A DNA stretch of 16,050 bases, from positions 1-16,050 of the forward strand of contig JAVBND010000114.1 in NCBI GenBank assembly GCA_031551775.1, in the 5' to 3' direction. Origin of the DNA: Anaerozeibacter sp031551775. Its GTDB lineage: Bacteria; Bacillota; Clostridia; Christensenellales; Aristaeellaceae. The position numbers and the translations under genes are program-made. The notes under the pieces were generated by a model that did no database searches, was not told the DNA's origin, and worked only from the letters and a program-made list of their open reading frames with translations. Below, one piece after another: positions 7,132 to 15,001 of this stretch (within the stretch, counting starts at the first letter, position 1; the number at the start of each line of letters is the position of its first letter).

Positions 7132-8001
7132 ATGCTAAAAACATTACGCAAACACCGCTGGCCCTATCTGTTTATCAGCCCGTACTTTATTCTGTTCATC
7201 GTCTTTCAGCTGATCCCCGTGGTTTGGACGTTTTTCATCAGCTTCACGGAATGGGACGGCCTGCGCGAAATAAAGATGGTGGGGCTTCAAAACTATCAGC
7301 TGATGCTCAAGGATTATATGTTTTTTGGCGCGCTCAAGAACACCGTGGTGTACTGGCTGGCGACCGCCCTCGGCGGGGTGTTTTTTGCCATGCTCACCGC
7401 ATGCCTTTTGAACAGCCGCACGCTTCGCCATAAGCAGTTTTTTAAAACCGCGACATTCCTGCCGTACGTGTGCGCCTCGGTGGCCATGGGCCTGATCTTT
7501 AAAATGCTGTTTGAGGAAAATGTCGGGCTGATCAACGAGATCATCGTGAGCCTGGGCGGCAAGCGCGTGCCCTGGCTGACCGCGAGCGCAACGGCCTGGT
7601 TCCCGGTGGCCGTGCTGCACGTGTGGCGGCTTGTGCCCTGGTATACGCTGATCATCCTCTCGGGCCTGCTCAATATATCCCCTGAATATTACGAGGCCGC
7701 GACCGTCGATGGCGCGAGCGCGCCCCAGCAATTTTTCAGGATCACGCTGCCGCTGCTGGGCAACATCCTGTTTTTCTGCTTTATCACCATCACCGTGGAC
7801 TCGTGGAAGATCTTCAACGAGCCCTTCGTGCTGGCGGGACCCGGCGCGTCCAACATGTCCCTGTTCCAGCTGATGTATGTATCGGCCTTCGGGACGTTCA
7901 AGATGGGCTACGGATCGGCCCTTGGCGTGGTGCTGATTGCGATCCTGCTCGTGATCTCGGTCGGGCAGTTCGCGGTGCGGCGCAGGCAAGGAGCGTTGTG
8001 A
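7132..8001 (+). CDS. CUT1 ABC transporter permease, MalF/UgpA-like
   Basis: A 289-residue inner-membrane permease. The N-terminus fits the family (KHRWPYLFISPYFILFIVFQLIP), and six or so hydrophobic segments follow. The EAA loop that docks the ATPase is clear: EAATVDGA (188-195) with the conserved G, then ITLPLLG near 204-210. ATG 7132 has GAGG at 7122-7125, six bases upstream; an in-frame GTG at 7120 would place the GGGGAG at 7112-7117 too close, so the ATG is preferred. It pairs with the permease whose gene begins 31 bases after this stop. Confidence 0.93.
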   Translation: MLKTLRKHRWPYLFISPYFILFIVFQLIPVVWTFFISFTEWDGLREIKMVGLQNYQLMLKDYMFFGALKNTVVYWLATALGGVFFAMLTACLLNSRTLRHKQFFKTATFLPYVCASVAMGLIFKMLFEENVGLINEIIVSLGGKRVPWLTASATAWFPVAVLHVWRLVPWYTLIILSGLLNISPEYYEAATVDGASAPQQFFRITLPLLGNILFFCFITITVDSWKIFNEPFVLAGPGASNMSLFQLMYVSAFGTFKMGYGSALGVVLIAILLVISVGQFAVRRRQGAL

Positions 8002-8032
8002 TGCCAAACGTCTTGAAGGAGGGGAGAGGAAC

Positions 8033-8866
8033 ATGAATTCACGAAAGCGCGGATGGACGGTGCTCGCGCACGCCGTCATGCTGACGATGGTGGCGGTGTG
8101 CGTATTCCCGGTCCTGTGGATGTGCATCATCTCGTTTAAGACGGTCGGAGAGAGCATCTCCGGTTTCAATGCGCTTGTCATTGAATCGGCGACACTGGCC
8201 AATTATCAGCGCCTGTTCCAGCTGATCCCGCTCTGGACCAACCTGTTCAATTCGATGTTCACCACGGTGATCGGCACGCTGACCACGCTGTTCTTCTGCG
8301 CGCTGGCCGGGTTCGGGTTCGCGAAGTACGACTTTCCGGGCCGCACGGCGCTGTTTTACTTTGTCATCGGCACGATGATGGTGACCGCGGAGGTGGGCGC
8401 GGTTCCCCTGTTCATCATCATGCGCAAGATGGGCCTGATCAACTCGCTCTGGAGCCTGATCATTCCCAGAATCGCGACGGCCGTGGGCATCTTTTACATG
8501 CGCCAGTACATGATGGCGGTACCCGACGAGATCATTGAGGCTGCGCGCATCGACGGCTGCCACGAGTTTGGCATCTTCGCGCGCATTGTGGCGCCGGTCG
8601 TGGGGCCCGCCCTGGCTTCCTGGGCGAGTTTGACGGTCATCGCGCGCTGGAACGATTTCTTCTGGCCGCTCCTGTTCCTGCGCAAGACCAGCAAGTATAC
8701 GCTGATGGTTTCGGTGTCCATGCTGCCCACAAGCGACGGCCTGTCCACGCCCTGGCAGGTGGTGCTGGCCGGGACATCGCTCGTCATCATTCCCAGCATT
8801 TTGCTCTACCTCGGCATGCAGGCTTTCCAAAAGGACGGCCTCATGGCCGGCGCGGTGAAAGGTTAG
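8033..8866 (+). CDS. CUT1 ABC transporter permease, MalG/UgpE-like
   Basis: A 277-residue membrane protein, the second half of the importer channel. It has several hydrophobic segments (first near 11-34), NLFNSMFTTVIGT in the periplasm-side region usual for MalG-like proteins, and the EAA loop EAARIDGC (169-176) ending RIVAPVVGPALA near 184-195. The C-terminus VLAGTSLVIIPSILLYL and LMAGAVKG matches the typical family end. GGAGGGG lies at 8018-8024 just before ATG 8033. The importer is likely completed by an ATPase encoded elsewhere. Confidence 0.93.
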   Translation: MNSRKRGWTVLAHAVMLTMVAVCVFPVLWMCIISFKTVGESISGFNALVIESATLANYQRLFQLIPLWTNLFNSMFTTVIGTLTTLFFCALAGFGFAKYDFPGRTALFYFVIGTMMVTAEVGAVPLFIIMRKMGLINSLWSLIIPRIATAVGIFYMRQYMMAVPDEIIEAARIDGCHEFGIFARIVAPVVGPALASWASLTVIARWNDFFWPLLFLRKTSKYTLMVSVSMLPTSDGLSTPWQVVLAGTSLVIIPSILLYLGMQAFQKDGLMAGAVKG

Positions 8867-8893
8867 CCGCTATATAAAGGGAGGGGTGCCCGG

Positions 8894-9856
8894 ATGAAGA
8901 AATACCTGACGCCGCGCTACGGCGAACTCGCGCCGGAAGTCATGCCCAAGCCCCAGATACCCAGCCTTGCGACGATTACGCCCGAGGTGCGCGTGCGCAT
9001 GGAGAGCGAACAATTCGCCGATCAGCTGTGCGCATACCGCAACACCAGCGTGTACGGCGCCATCATGCGCCTTCGCGTGACAAAAACCGCGTTCAGGGCG
9101 AAGGACGGCCACGCGGTGGCGCTGAACATCTATAATCCCGGGCGTGAAGGCGTGCGGCCCGCGCTGTGCTTCATCCATGGCGGCGGCTTTGTGTTCGCGA
9201 GCCCCACCTCCTACGATTGTGTGACCCGCTACATGGCCTACGCCTCCGGGGCGGTGGTGTTCTCGGTGGATTACCGGCTCGCGCCCGAACACAAGTATCC
9301 CGCCGCGCAGGAGGATTGCTATGCCGCGCTTCAATGGATCGCCGAGAACTGCGCGCAATACGGCGCGGATCCGGGGAACCTGACGGTTGCGGGGGATAGC
9401 GCCGGAGGCAACCTGGCGGCGGCGGTGTGCCTGATGGCCCGGGACCGCAAAGGCCCCGCCATCCGCAGGCAGGTGCTCATCTACCCCGTGCTTCAGCACG
9501 GCCAACCGAGGACCGATTCCGAACTTCGCTATGGCAGCGGGTACCACTTGACGCTTGAAGCCAACGATTCGCTGGCACAGTGCGTGTTCTCAAGCCCCCA
9601 AGACGCGCTTGAGCCCTACGCTTCTCCGCTGCTCGCGCCCGACCTTTCGGGATTGCCGCAAGCCCTGTTTGTTTCCGCCGAGTGCGATCTATTGCTGGAC
9701 CAGGGCTTGATGTACGCCGCGCGGCTGGCGGAACTTAAGATCAAGGTGGATTACCGCATCTTCGAGGGCGTGCTGCACGGCTTCATCGGCGAGACATACG
9801 GCAAGTCGTTTGAGGCGCTGGACTTCATTTGCGCTTCGGTTCGCGGGGACGGATGA
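8894..9856 (+). CDS. Alpha/beta hydrolase of the HSL (GDXG) family, probable esterase
   Basis: A 320-residue esterase-like enzyme. The oxyanion loop HGGG is at 95-98; the catalytic Ser is in GDSAG (167-171, Ser169); Asp265 (AECDLLLDQ) and His295 (GVLHGF) complete the triad in family order. The VDYRLAPEHKYPA segment (125-137) is a hallmark of the hormone-sensitive-lipase family. These enzymes cleave short acyl or aryl esters. No signal peptide is seen, so it should act in the cytoplasm on the imported compound. GGGAGGGG lies just before ATG 8894. It is last in the operon with the importer, and a hairpin follows. The substrate is unknown; de-acylation of a sugar ester fits the context. Confidence 0.9.
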   Translation: MKKYLTPRYGELAPEVMPKPQIPSLATITPEVRVRMESEQFADQLCAYRNTSVYGAIMRLRVTKTAFRAKDGHAVALNIYNPGREGVRPALCFIHGGGFVFASPTSYDCVTRYMAYASGAVVFSVDYRLAPEHKYPAAQEDCYAALQWIAENCAQYGADPGNLTVAGDSAGGNLAAAVCLMARDRKGPAIRRQVLIYPVLQHGQPRTDSELRYGSGYHLTLEANDSLAQCVFSSPQDALEPYASPLLAPDLSGLPQALFVSAECDLLLDQGLMYAARLAELKIKVDYRIFEGVLHGFIGETYGKSFEALDFICASVRGDG

Positions 9857-9882
9857 CGCCTTGCCTTTTTGAGAGGAACCAC

Positions 9883-9920
9883 AAAGCCCCCCCCCGCTTA
9901 CTGCGGCCGGGGGGGGCTTT
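9883..9920. terminator. Strong hairpin, likely bidirectional terminator
   Basis: AAAG with a run of nine C (9887-9895) pairs with eight G (9909-9916) and CTTT; an inner CCGC/GCGG pair lies in the loop. The flanking AAA and TTT are short, so the U-tract is weak on both strands. It sits between the esterase gene and the end of the convergent minus-strand operon and could end both. Confidence 0.65.
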
Positions 9921-9949
9921 GCCCTCGCGGGACAGCGCCCTGGTCCACA

Positions 9950-10600
9950 CTACCTATGGTAATCCATCACCACGACTTCGGGATGGTTTCCGATGTTCTC
10001 GCGCGTCAGCTCCATCTCGTTTTCGCCCAGGTACCTATGCTCAAACGCGTTCGCGAACGCCTTTTCATCGGTCACGTTTTCAAACCGATCGGCGTTTAAA
10101 TCCTCGGTCATGTAGTGCATCGGCACCGCGATGCGGGGCTTTACGCTTCCGACGACCTTCGCCGCGCCTTCGCAATCGAGCGTGAACCGTCCGCCCACCG
10201 GCACCAGCATCAGGTCGATCTCGCCCAGCTTTTCAAGTTGCGCTTCGCTTAGCTGATGACCCAAATCGCCCATGTGCGCAATGCGCAGGCCGTCGATCTC
10301 GGTCACATAAATGATGTTGCCGCCCCGCTTCAGGCCCGCTTCATCGTCGTGAAAGCTGCCGATGCCCTCAATCACCAGCCCGCACGCGTGATGCACGCCC
10401 GGTTGGTCGATGAGCGTAAAGCCGCCCGGCAAGAGCTCGGTCGCGTGATGATCGGAATGCTTATGGCTTGCGGTCACGACGTCCGCCGTTGCGCCGGGCA
10501 CCCAGTAACCGGTCTCCCCATCAAAGGGATCGGTCAAGAGCGTGCGCCCGCTGCCCGCTGTAATCAGAAAACAAGAATGTCCCAGCCATTTAATCTTCAT
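9950..10600 (-). CDS. Metallo-beta-lactamase-fold metal-dependent hydrolase (UPF0173-like)
   Basis: A 216-residue protein with the HxHxDH metal-binding motif of the metallo-beta-lactamase fold: SHKHSDHH, with His46, His48, Asp50 and His51. Further family features are the N-terminal MKIKWLGHSCFLI, TDPF near 23-26, IAHMGDLGH (third Asp) and IAVPMHYM (final His) toward the C-terminus. This pattern matches the UPF0173/YtkL-like group, whose natural substrate is unsettled. ATG at 10600 (minus strand) has AGGAGG eight to thirteen bases upstream. The upstream gene overlaps its start by 11 bases, so it is translated from the same transcript as nnr. Confidence 0.9.
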   Translation of the reverse strand: MKIKWLGHSCFLITAGSGRTLLTDPFDGETGYWVPGATADVVTASHKHSDHHATELLPGGFTLIDQPGVHHACGLVIEGIGSFHDDEAGLKRGGNIIYVTEIDGLRIAHMGDLGHQLSEAQLEKLGEIDLMLVPVGGRFTLDCEGAAKVVGSVKPRIAVPMHYMTEDLNADRFENVTDEKAFANAFEHRYLGENEMELTRENIGNHPEVVVMDYHR

Positions 10601-11054
10601 ATCGTCGTTCCTCCTTCTGGGTCCGCTGGATCCTACAGGCGAGCGCAAGCGCGCCGCCCCCTCCCGAACGCAGGCACAAAGCCGCCGTCCGCCTAAGTTG
10701 TTTATCGGGGTCTGTCTTCGCTGCGCCGCCTCTTTCAAGCGCCTTGAGCGACAACGTCAATAGCCTCAGTTCCTCGTCCCGGACGTCCCGCCCCGCCAGC
10801 TCGCCCAGTTGTCTGAGCAGGGCGTCGTCCGGGTCATGATATAAAAAGCATCCTTCAAGGGCCGGCAGCAGGCGCCGCGTCAGGTCGATTGTGATCAGCG
10901 CGCCGCGCTGTGCCACATAAAAACCCGCCGTTTCAAGCGCCGATCGCGCCTCCGGGCAATTGCTCACGTACAGCGCCCGGCCCCGGTCAGTCTTGAGGCT
11001 CGCGCCCTCCGGCAGGCAACCCTCGGCCAGATGGCGCAGTTTATTGGCACGCAT
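10590..11054 (-). CDS. Uncharacterised 154-residue protein
   Basis: I do not recognise the family. The protein is helical in appearance, with two Cys in the middle and near the C-terminus, and rich in Leu, Ala and Arg: CLPEGASLKTDRGRALYVSN near 14-33 suggests a beta hairpin, then RRLLPALEGCFLYHDPDDALLRQLGEL suggests helices (shown in parts). No transmembrane segment or signal peptide is evident. The coding case rests on context: its start (ATG at 11054) overlaps the nnr stop by 14 bases and its end overlaps the start of the hydrolase gene by 11 bases. A weak AAGGTG site is upstream. A longer in-frame start exists at 11090 inside nnr but is less likely. Confidence 0.75.
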   Translation of the reverse strand: MRANKLRHLAEGCLPEGASLKTDRGRALYVSNCPEARSALETAGFYVAQRGALITIDLTRRLLPALEGCFLYHDPDDALLRQLGELAGRDVRDEELRLLTLSLKALERGGAAKTDPDKQLRRTAALCLRSGGGGALALACRIQRTQKEERRYED

Positions 11055-12531
11055 ATTGCCACACCTTGTAAAGGTTTGCCGCAACGTCAAGCGCCGTCAT
11101 GCCCATCTCGCCCTTGTCCGCCGCCGCCAATTCGCCCGCGCGCCCGTGAACCACCGCGCCCATCCAGGCGGCGTCCTCCGCGTCATACCCCTGGGCCAGC
11201 AGCGCCCCCACGATGCCCGAAAGCACGTCGCCGCTCCCGCCCTTGGCAAGGCCCGAGCAGCCCGCCGTGCGAAGGGTAAGGTCGTCGCCCGCGATGACCG
11301 AGGACGCGCCCTTCAAGATCACGGCCCCGCCGAGTTCGCGCAGGGCGCGCGCCGCATCGACCGGCGAATCGATCGCGCGGCCGAGCAGCCGCGCCGCTTC
11401 GCCCGGGTGGGGCGTCAGCACGTGGTGCGGCCGGATGAGCGAGCGCAGGGCGCCGTCCATGGCGATCAGGTTCAGCGCGTCGGCGTCGAGCACCGCGGGA
11501 AGACCGCTTGCAAGGGCGAGGGATATGATTCCGGGCGGCACTTGCGTCGTCAGGCCGGGTCCGATCACCAGCGCGGTTTTTTTGTGAAGCGCCGTTTGCA
11601 GCGCGTCAACCGCGCCGTCTTTTTCTGGCAATGCCACGCACATGGCGCAGGGCGCAAGCCCCTGCGCGATGGGCAGAACCGCTTCGGGGCACATGAGCGT
11701 CACAAGCCCCGCCCCGCTTTGAAGCGCCGCCAGCGTCGCCAGCACCGCCGCGCCCGCCATACCCGGGCTTCCCGCTACGATCAGCAGGTGGCCGTAGGTG
11801 CCTTTGTGGCTGTTGCGCGCGCGCGGCTTGATGCGCGCCTTGACGTCTTCCATCCCCGCCCACCGAGGCGCGCCCGCCGGAATAAGCGCCTCAGGTATGC
11901 CGATGGATTGGGTGTCGAGCGCCCCCGTCAGGTCAAGGCCGTCGTTTAAGAGATGCCCGAGCTTGGCCGTCTCAAAGGTAACGGTGTCGGTCGCGCGTAC
12001 CGCAAGGCCCAGCGCCTTCCCGGTCCCGCCGCAAAGCCCGGACGCGATGTCGATCGCAAGCACCTTTGCGCCCCGGACGCGGTCTTCCTCCATGCGCTTG
12101 GCGATGGCCAGCGCCCCGCCCGACAGAGGCCGTTTGAGCCCGATGCCGTACATGGCGTCCACCCAAACGGCGGGCGTAGGCAGGCGGTCAAGTTCATGAA
12201 GAGATGCAAACGCCACGTCCTTTTCCGCCTTGGCGCGGCGGAAGTTGTGAAGCGCATCGCCCTTCAGATCCGCTTCGTCTGCCAGCGAAAGGACAATGGA
12301 CCTGCCTTCCATCTTGGCGTACAGCCGTGCCGCAGCCAAGCCGTCGCCGCCGTTGCCGCCCGGCCCGCACGCGAAAATCGCGATCCGCCCCGCCTCGGGC
12401 GCAAGCGCCTTGACGCGGCGCGCCACCTTGCTTGCCGCGCGCTCCATCAGCTCAATCGAAGGTGTCGCGGAGGAAGCCATGTAGCGTGCCTCGAGTTCCC
12501 GCATTTCATCCGGCGACAGCACCCGCCGCAT
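11041..12531 (-). CDS. nnr: Bifunctional NAD(P)H-hydrate epimerase / ADP-dependent NAD(P)H-hydrate dehydratase
   Basis: A 496-residue metabolite-repair enzyme. The N-terminal epimerase (about 1-205, YjeF_N) has GPGGNGGDG (56-64) and IDIASGLCGGTGK; the C-terminal carbohydrate-kinase-like dehydratase (about 220-496) has HKGTYGHLLIVAGSPGM, VIGPGL, LTPHPGEAARLL, VILKGASSVI and the ATP/ADP loop GGSGDVLSG. It converts damaged R-NAD(P)HX to the S form and dehydrates it to NAD(P)H. The usual T in the GGTGD loop is S here. ATG at 12531 (minus) follows AAAGGAGGG. It starts a three-gene operon and diverges from mnmA. Confidence 0.94.
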   Translation of the reverse strand: MRRVLSPDEMRELEARYMASSATPSIELMERAASKVARRVKALAPEAGRIAIFACGPGGNGGDGLAAARLYAKMEGRSIVLSLADEADLKGDALHNFRRAKAEKDVAFASLHELDRLPTPAVWVDAMYGIGLKRPLSGGALAIAKRMEEDRVRGAKVLAIDIASGLCGGTGKALGLAVRATDTVTFETAKLGHLLNDGLDLTGALDTQSIGIPEALIPAGAPRWAGMEDVKARIKPRARNSHKGTYGHLLIVAGSPGMAGAAVLATLAALQSGAGLVTLMCPEAVLPIAQGLAPCAMCVALPEKDGAVDALQTALHKKTALVIGPGLTTQVPPGIISLALASGLPAVLDADALNLIAMDGALRSLIRPHHVLTPHPGEAARLLGRAIDSPVDAARALRELGGAVILKGASSVIAGDDLTLRTAGCSGLAKGGSGDVLSGIVGALLAQGYDAEDAAWMGAVVHGRAGELAAADKGEMGMTALDVAANLYKVWQYACQ

Positions 12532-12561
12532 GGCCAGCCCTCCTTTCGCCCACATACATCC

Positions 12562-12590
12562 ATTTTAACAAATTTTCCCGTATTTGTATA
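12562..12590 (-). promoter_or_regulatory. Possible promoter of the nnr operon
   Basis: Read on the minus strand: TATACA (12590-12585), 17 bases, then TAAAAT (12567-12562), which would start RNA near 12555. The -35 matches four of six consensus bases. It lies in the AT-rich gap between nnr and mnmA and no better match is seen, so it is only a candidate. Confidence 0.35.
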
Positions 12591-12596
12591 GTCTTA

Positions 12597-12641
12597 GTCA
12601 AATGAAAGATTTTAACCCATGTCAAATGAAAGATTTTACCC
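12597..12641. repeat. Two 24-base-spaced direct repeats upstream of mnmA
   Basis: GTCAAATGAAAGATTTTA occurs at 12597-12614 and again, identical over 18 bases, at 12621-12638; each copy is followed by ACCC or CCC. The second copy ends seven bases before the mnmA -35 box. Two copies only, at about two helical turns, suggest a binding site for a dimer or a local duplication. Confidence 0.75.
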
Positions 12642-12647
12642 GTGCGT

Positions 12648-12676
12648 TTGCCAAATCAATCGATGGCTGGTATAAT
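12648..12676 (+). promoter_or_regulatory. Promoter of mnmA
   Basis: TTGCCA at 12648-12653, 17-base spacer, and TATAAT at 12671-12676 with an upstream TG (extended -10). It would start RNA near 12683, just before a GGGGAGGG ribosome site at 12691-12698. Confidence 0.85.
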
Positions 12677-12704
12677 ACACTTCATCGGGCGGGGAGGGAA
12701 CGGT

Positions 12705-13772
12705 ATGCGCGTGGTGGTAGGGCTTTCAGGGGGCGTCGATTCGGCGGTGGCGGCGTTGCTGCTCAAGGAGCAGGGGCATGAAGTGATCGGCGTTTTCATG
12801 AACAATTGGGAGGAAAAGGACGAAGCGGGCGTGTGTACGTCCGAGCGCGACTGGGCCGACGCGCGCCGTGTTGCCGAGATGATCGGCATTCCCTCATACT
12901 CGGTCAACTTCGCTTCCGAGTACCGCGAAAGGGTTTTTTCGCATTTTCTGGACGAGTACCGGCGCGGCCGCACGCCCAACCCCGATGTGCTCTGCAACCG
13001 TGAGATCAAGTTCGGGTCCCTGCTCGATTTTGCGCTGAAGCTTGGCGCGGACAAGCTGGCGACCGGCCATTACGCGGGCGTGGACGAAGTGGACGGGCGC
13101 TTCAGGCTCCTCAAGTCCGGGGATCAAAACAAGGACCAGACGTACTTTCTCTACATGCTCAGCCAGCATCAGCTCTCTCGCGCAATGTTTCCCATCCGGA
13201 ACATGGAAAAGAGCGAGATCCGAAGGATCGCGCGCGAGCACCGCCTTCCGGTCAGCGAAAAAAAGGATTCGACCGGCGTGTGTTTCATCGGTGAGCGCAA
13301 CTTCAAGCGTTTTTTGTCCGAGTACCTGCCCGCGCAACCGGGCGATATGGTGACGGAGAACGGCCGTGTGGTCGGCCGCCACGACGGGCTGATGTATTAC
13401 ACGCTCGGCCAGAGGCGTGGCCTCGGCATCGGCGGCGGCGGAGATGGGCGGCGCTGGTTTGTCATCGGGAAGGACCTGGCGAACAACCATCTGTTGGTCG
13501 AACAGGGCGAGGATTCGCCGCGCCTGTACACGGACAGCGCCCTGTGCGAGGACGCGACGTGGACGGCAAACGCGCCCCCGGCCCCCGAGGGCGAGCGCTT
13601 TCGCTGTCAGGCGCGCCTTCGCCACCGCCAGATCTTGCAAGGCGCGACGGCGAGGATTTCTCAAAACACGTTGTACCTGGATTTCGATGAACCGCAACGC
13701 GCGGTCACGCCGGGCCAGGCGGCGGTATTGTACCGGGGCGATGAATGCCTCGGCGGAGGGACAATCAAATGA
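12705..13772 (+). CDS. mnmA: tRNA-specific 2-thiouridylase MnmA
   Basis: A 355-residue cytoplasmic enzyme that thiolates uridine 34 of tRNAs for Lys, Glu and Gln, taking sulfur from a desulfurase/persulfide relay. Seen: the PP-loop SGGVDS (8-13), the first catalytic Cys97 in NPDVLCNREIKF, TGHYA (120-124), and the second catalytic Cys193 in DSTGVCFIG; GQRRGLGIGGG toward the C-terminus is also conserved. The length is typical. ATG 12705 is chosen for its GGGGAGGG site and position after the promoter; an in-frame upstream ATG at 12642 lies inside the promoter. The stop overlaps the next start as ATGA. Confidence 0.96.
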   Translation: MRVVVGLSGGVDSAVAALLLKEQGHEVIGVFMNNWEEKDEAGVCTSERDWADARRVAEMIGIPSYSVNFASEYRERVFSHFLDEYRRGRTPNPDVLCNREIKFGSLLDFALKLGADKLATGHYAGVDEVDGRFRLLKSGDQNKDQTYFLYMLSQHQLSRAMFPIRNMEKSEIRRIAREHRLPVSEKKDSTGVCFIGERNFKRFLSEYLPAQPGDMVTENGRVVGRHDGLMYYTLGQRRGLGIGGGGDGRRWFVIGKDLANNHLLVEQGEDSPRLYTDSALCEDATWTANAPPAPEGERFRCQARLRHRQILQGATARISQNTLYLDFDEPQRAVTPGQAAVLYRGDECLGGGTIK

Positions 13773-14947
13773 AAAAAACGGTGACCGTCATGGCTTGGCT
13801 GCTCGCGATTTGTCTCATGCCTTTTCATGCGTTTGCGGCAACAGCCCCCGCGGCGGCCGTCACGCGCGCCATCGAGATCATCAGCTATTTTGAATCAAGC
13901 GGCGACTACGGCTCGGCGCACAACGACACCAACGGCCTTCCGAGCCTGGGCTTCATCCAGTGGAACGGCAACGAGACCATGGAGCTTTTAAACCGGATCA
14001 TCGACGAGGATAAGAGCGCCGCGCAAGAAATCCTGGGCGAAGCTTTCTTTGCCAAAGTCTACGGGAAGACCAGTTGGAAGGGCACGATGACCAAGGCGGA
14101 GCTGAGCGCGGCGTCAAAGCTGCTTAAGACCGACCGCGGCGTCGCGGTTCAAAATGCGCTTTCGAAGAAATACGTCGCCATGTACATTGAAAAGGGCATG
14201 GAACTTGGGATAAGCGACGTAAACGCGCTTTGCTACTACGCGGACATGCGCCATCAGGTGGGCAGCGGCGCAATCGTGAAGTACCAGCAGCTTGCCGCTG
14301 AAAAGGCGGGCGGGTATGAAAAGATCGCGCTCAAAGACCTGTACGACGCGGCGCTCAAGTACGCCACCCACACCGCTGCCCGGCGCAAGAAGGCTTATCA
14401 GATGCTCCTGGACAAGCCGGTGTCGGGCGAGCCGCAAGACGAACCCATTCAGGTCAAGCCCACCAAGGTATCGCTCGGGTCCGGCGTGCTGACGCTCAAG
14501 ATGAACGGGACGCTTAAGCTTTCACCGGCGCTGACGCCCGAGAACGCCCGGACCACCTTCATATGGCGTACGACGAGCCGCAAGATTGCGCGCGTGGCGG
14601 ACGGCGTGATCACGCCGGTCAAGCCCGGAAACGTGACCATCCGCGTGAGAACCGCCAACGGGCTGACCGCCTCCGTCAAGGTCAGGGTGGCGGCGGTCGC
14701 GGTCGATTCCATCAAGTTGACCGGCGACGCCGCCATGAAGAAGGGCGACATTCAAACGCTGGCCGTTTCGCTCTTCCCGCAGGACGCCACCGAGCGCGCC
14801 GTGCGGTTCAAGTCCTCAAATACCAAGATCGCCGTCGTATCGAAAAAAGGCGCGGTCAAGGCGCTCAGGAAGGGCACGGTCACCATCTACTGCCAATCAA
14901 GAGACAAGGGCAAGGCCACGGCCAAATTCCAGATCACCGTGAAATAA
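13769..14947 (+). CDS. Secreted lysozyme-like protein with two Big2 (Ig-like) domains
   Basis: A 392-residue predicted secreted protein. Residues 1-23 form a signal peptide (MKKTVTVMAWLLAICLMPF) with an AFA-AT cleavage site. The segment about 32-218 resembles the lysozyme-like fold of clostridial and phage cell-wall hydrolases: FESSGDYGSAHNDTNG (41-56), LGFIQWNGNETMELL, and a late LKYATHTAARRKKAYQML. Glu42 is a plausible catalytic acid, by analogy only. Two Ig-like group 2 repeats follow, about 232-306 (IWRTTSRKIARVADGVITPV, GNVTIRV) and 310-392 (RFKSSNTKIAVVSKKGAVKAL, GTVTIYC). These usually aid binding to surfaces. The start overlaps the mnmA stop by four bases, with GGAGGG upstream. Alternatives include a GH46-like glycan hydrolase. 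Confidence 0.75.
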   Translation: MKKTVTVMAWLLAICLMPFHAFAATAPAAAVTRAIEIISYFESSGDYGSAHNDTNGLPSLGFIQWNGNETMELLNRIIDEDKSAAQEILGEAFFAKVYGKTSWKGTMTKAELSAASKLLKTDRGVAVQNALSKKYVAMYIEKGMELGISDVNALCYYADMRHQVGSGAIVKYQQLAAEKAGGYEKIALKDLYDAALKYATHTAARRKKAYQMLLDKPVSGEPQDEPIQVKPTKVSLGSGVLTLKMNGTLKLSPALTPENARTTFIWRTTSRKIARVADGVITPVKPGNVTIRVRTANGLTASVKVRVAAVAVDSIKLTGDAAMKKGDIQTLAVSLFPQDATERAVRFKSSNTKIAVVSKKGAVKALRKGTVTIYCQSRDKGKATAKFQITVK

Positions 14948-14966
14948 AACGCGCTTTTTCCCGCGC

Positions 14967-15000
14967 AAGCCCGCAAAGTTTCTGTGTAAGTCCCGCAAAG
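14967..15000. repeat. Direct repeat pair upstream of the E2-like gene
   Basis: CCCGCAAAG occurs at 14970-14978 and 14992-15000, with AAG just before each copy (14967-14969; 14988-14990, one base further). The repeats are 22 bases apart, about two helical turns, and the second abuts the likely -35 box. They could be regulator sites. Confidence 0.55.
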
Positions 15001-15001
15001 A

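Noticed and set aside
7144..8202. Minus-strand open frame opposite the permeases
   Set aside because: Covers two genes with clear EAA loops and membrane segments; the antisense product is highly charged with no recognisable domain.
9883..9920. Inverted repeat as an insertion-sequence end
   Set aside because: No transposase or target duplication nearby; the position between convergent genes and the GC stem with AAA/TTT flanks fit a terminator.
12597..12641. CRISPR-like array
   Set aside because: Only two copies, separated by six bases rather than a spacer-sized insert, and no cas genes are nearby.
14951..14966. Terminator after the lysozyme-like gene
   Set aside because: GCGC and GCGC around TTTTTCCC make only a four-base stem and the T-run is in the loop, not after the stem.
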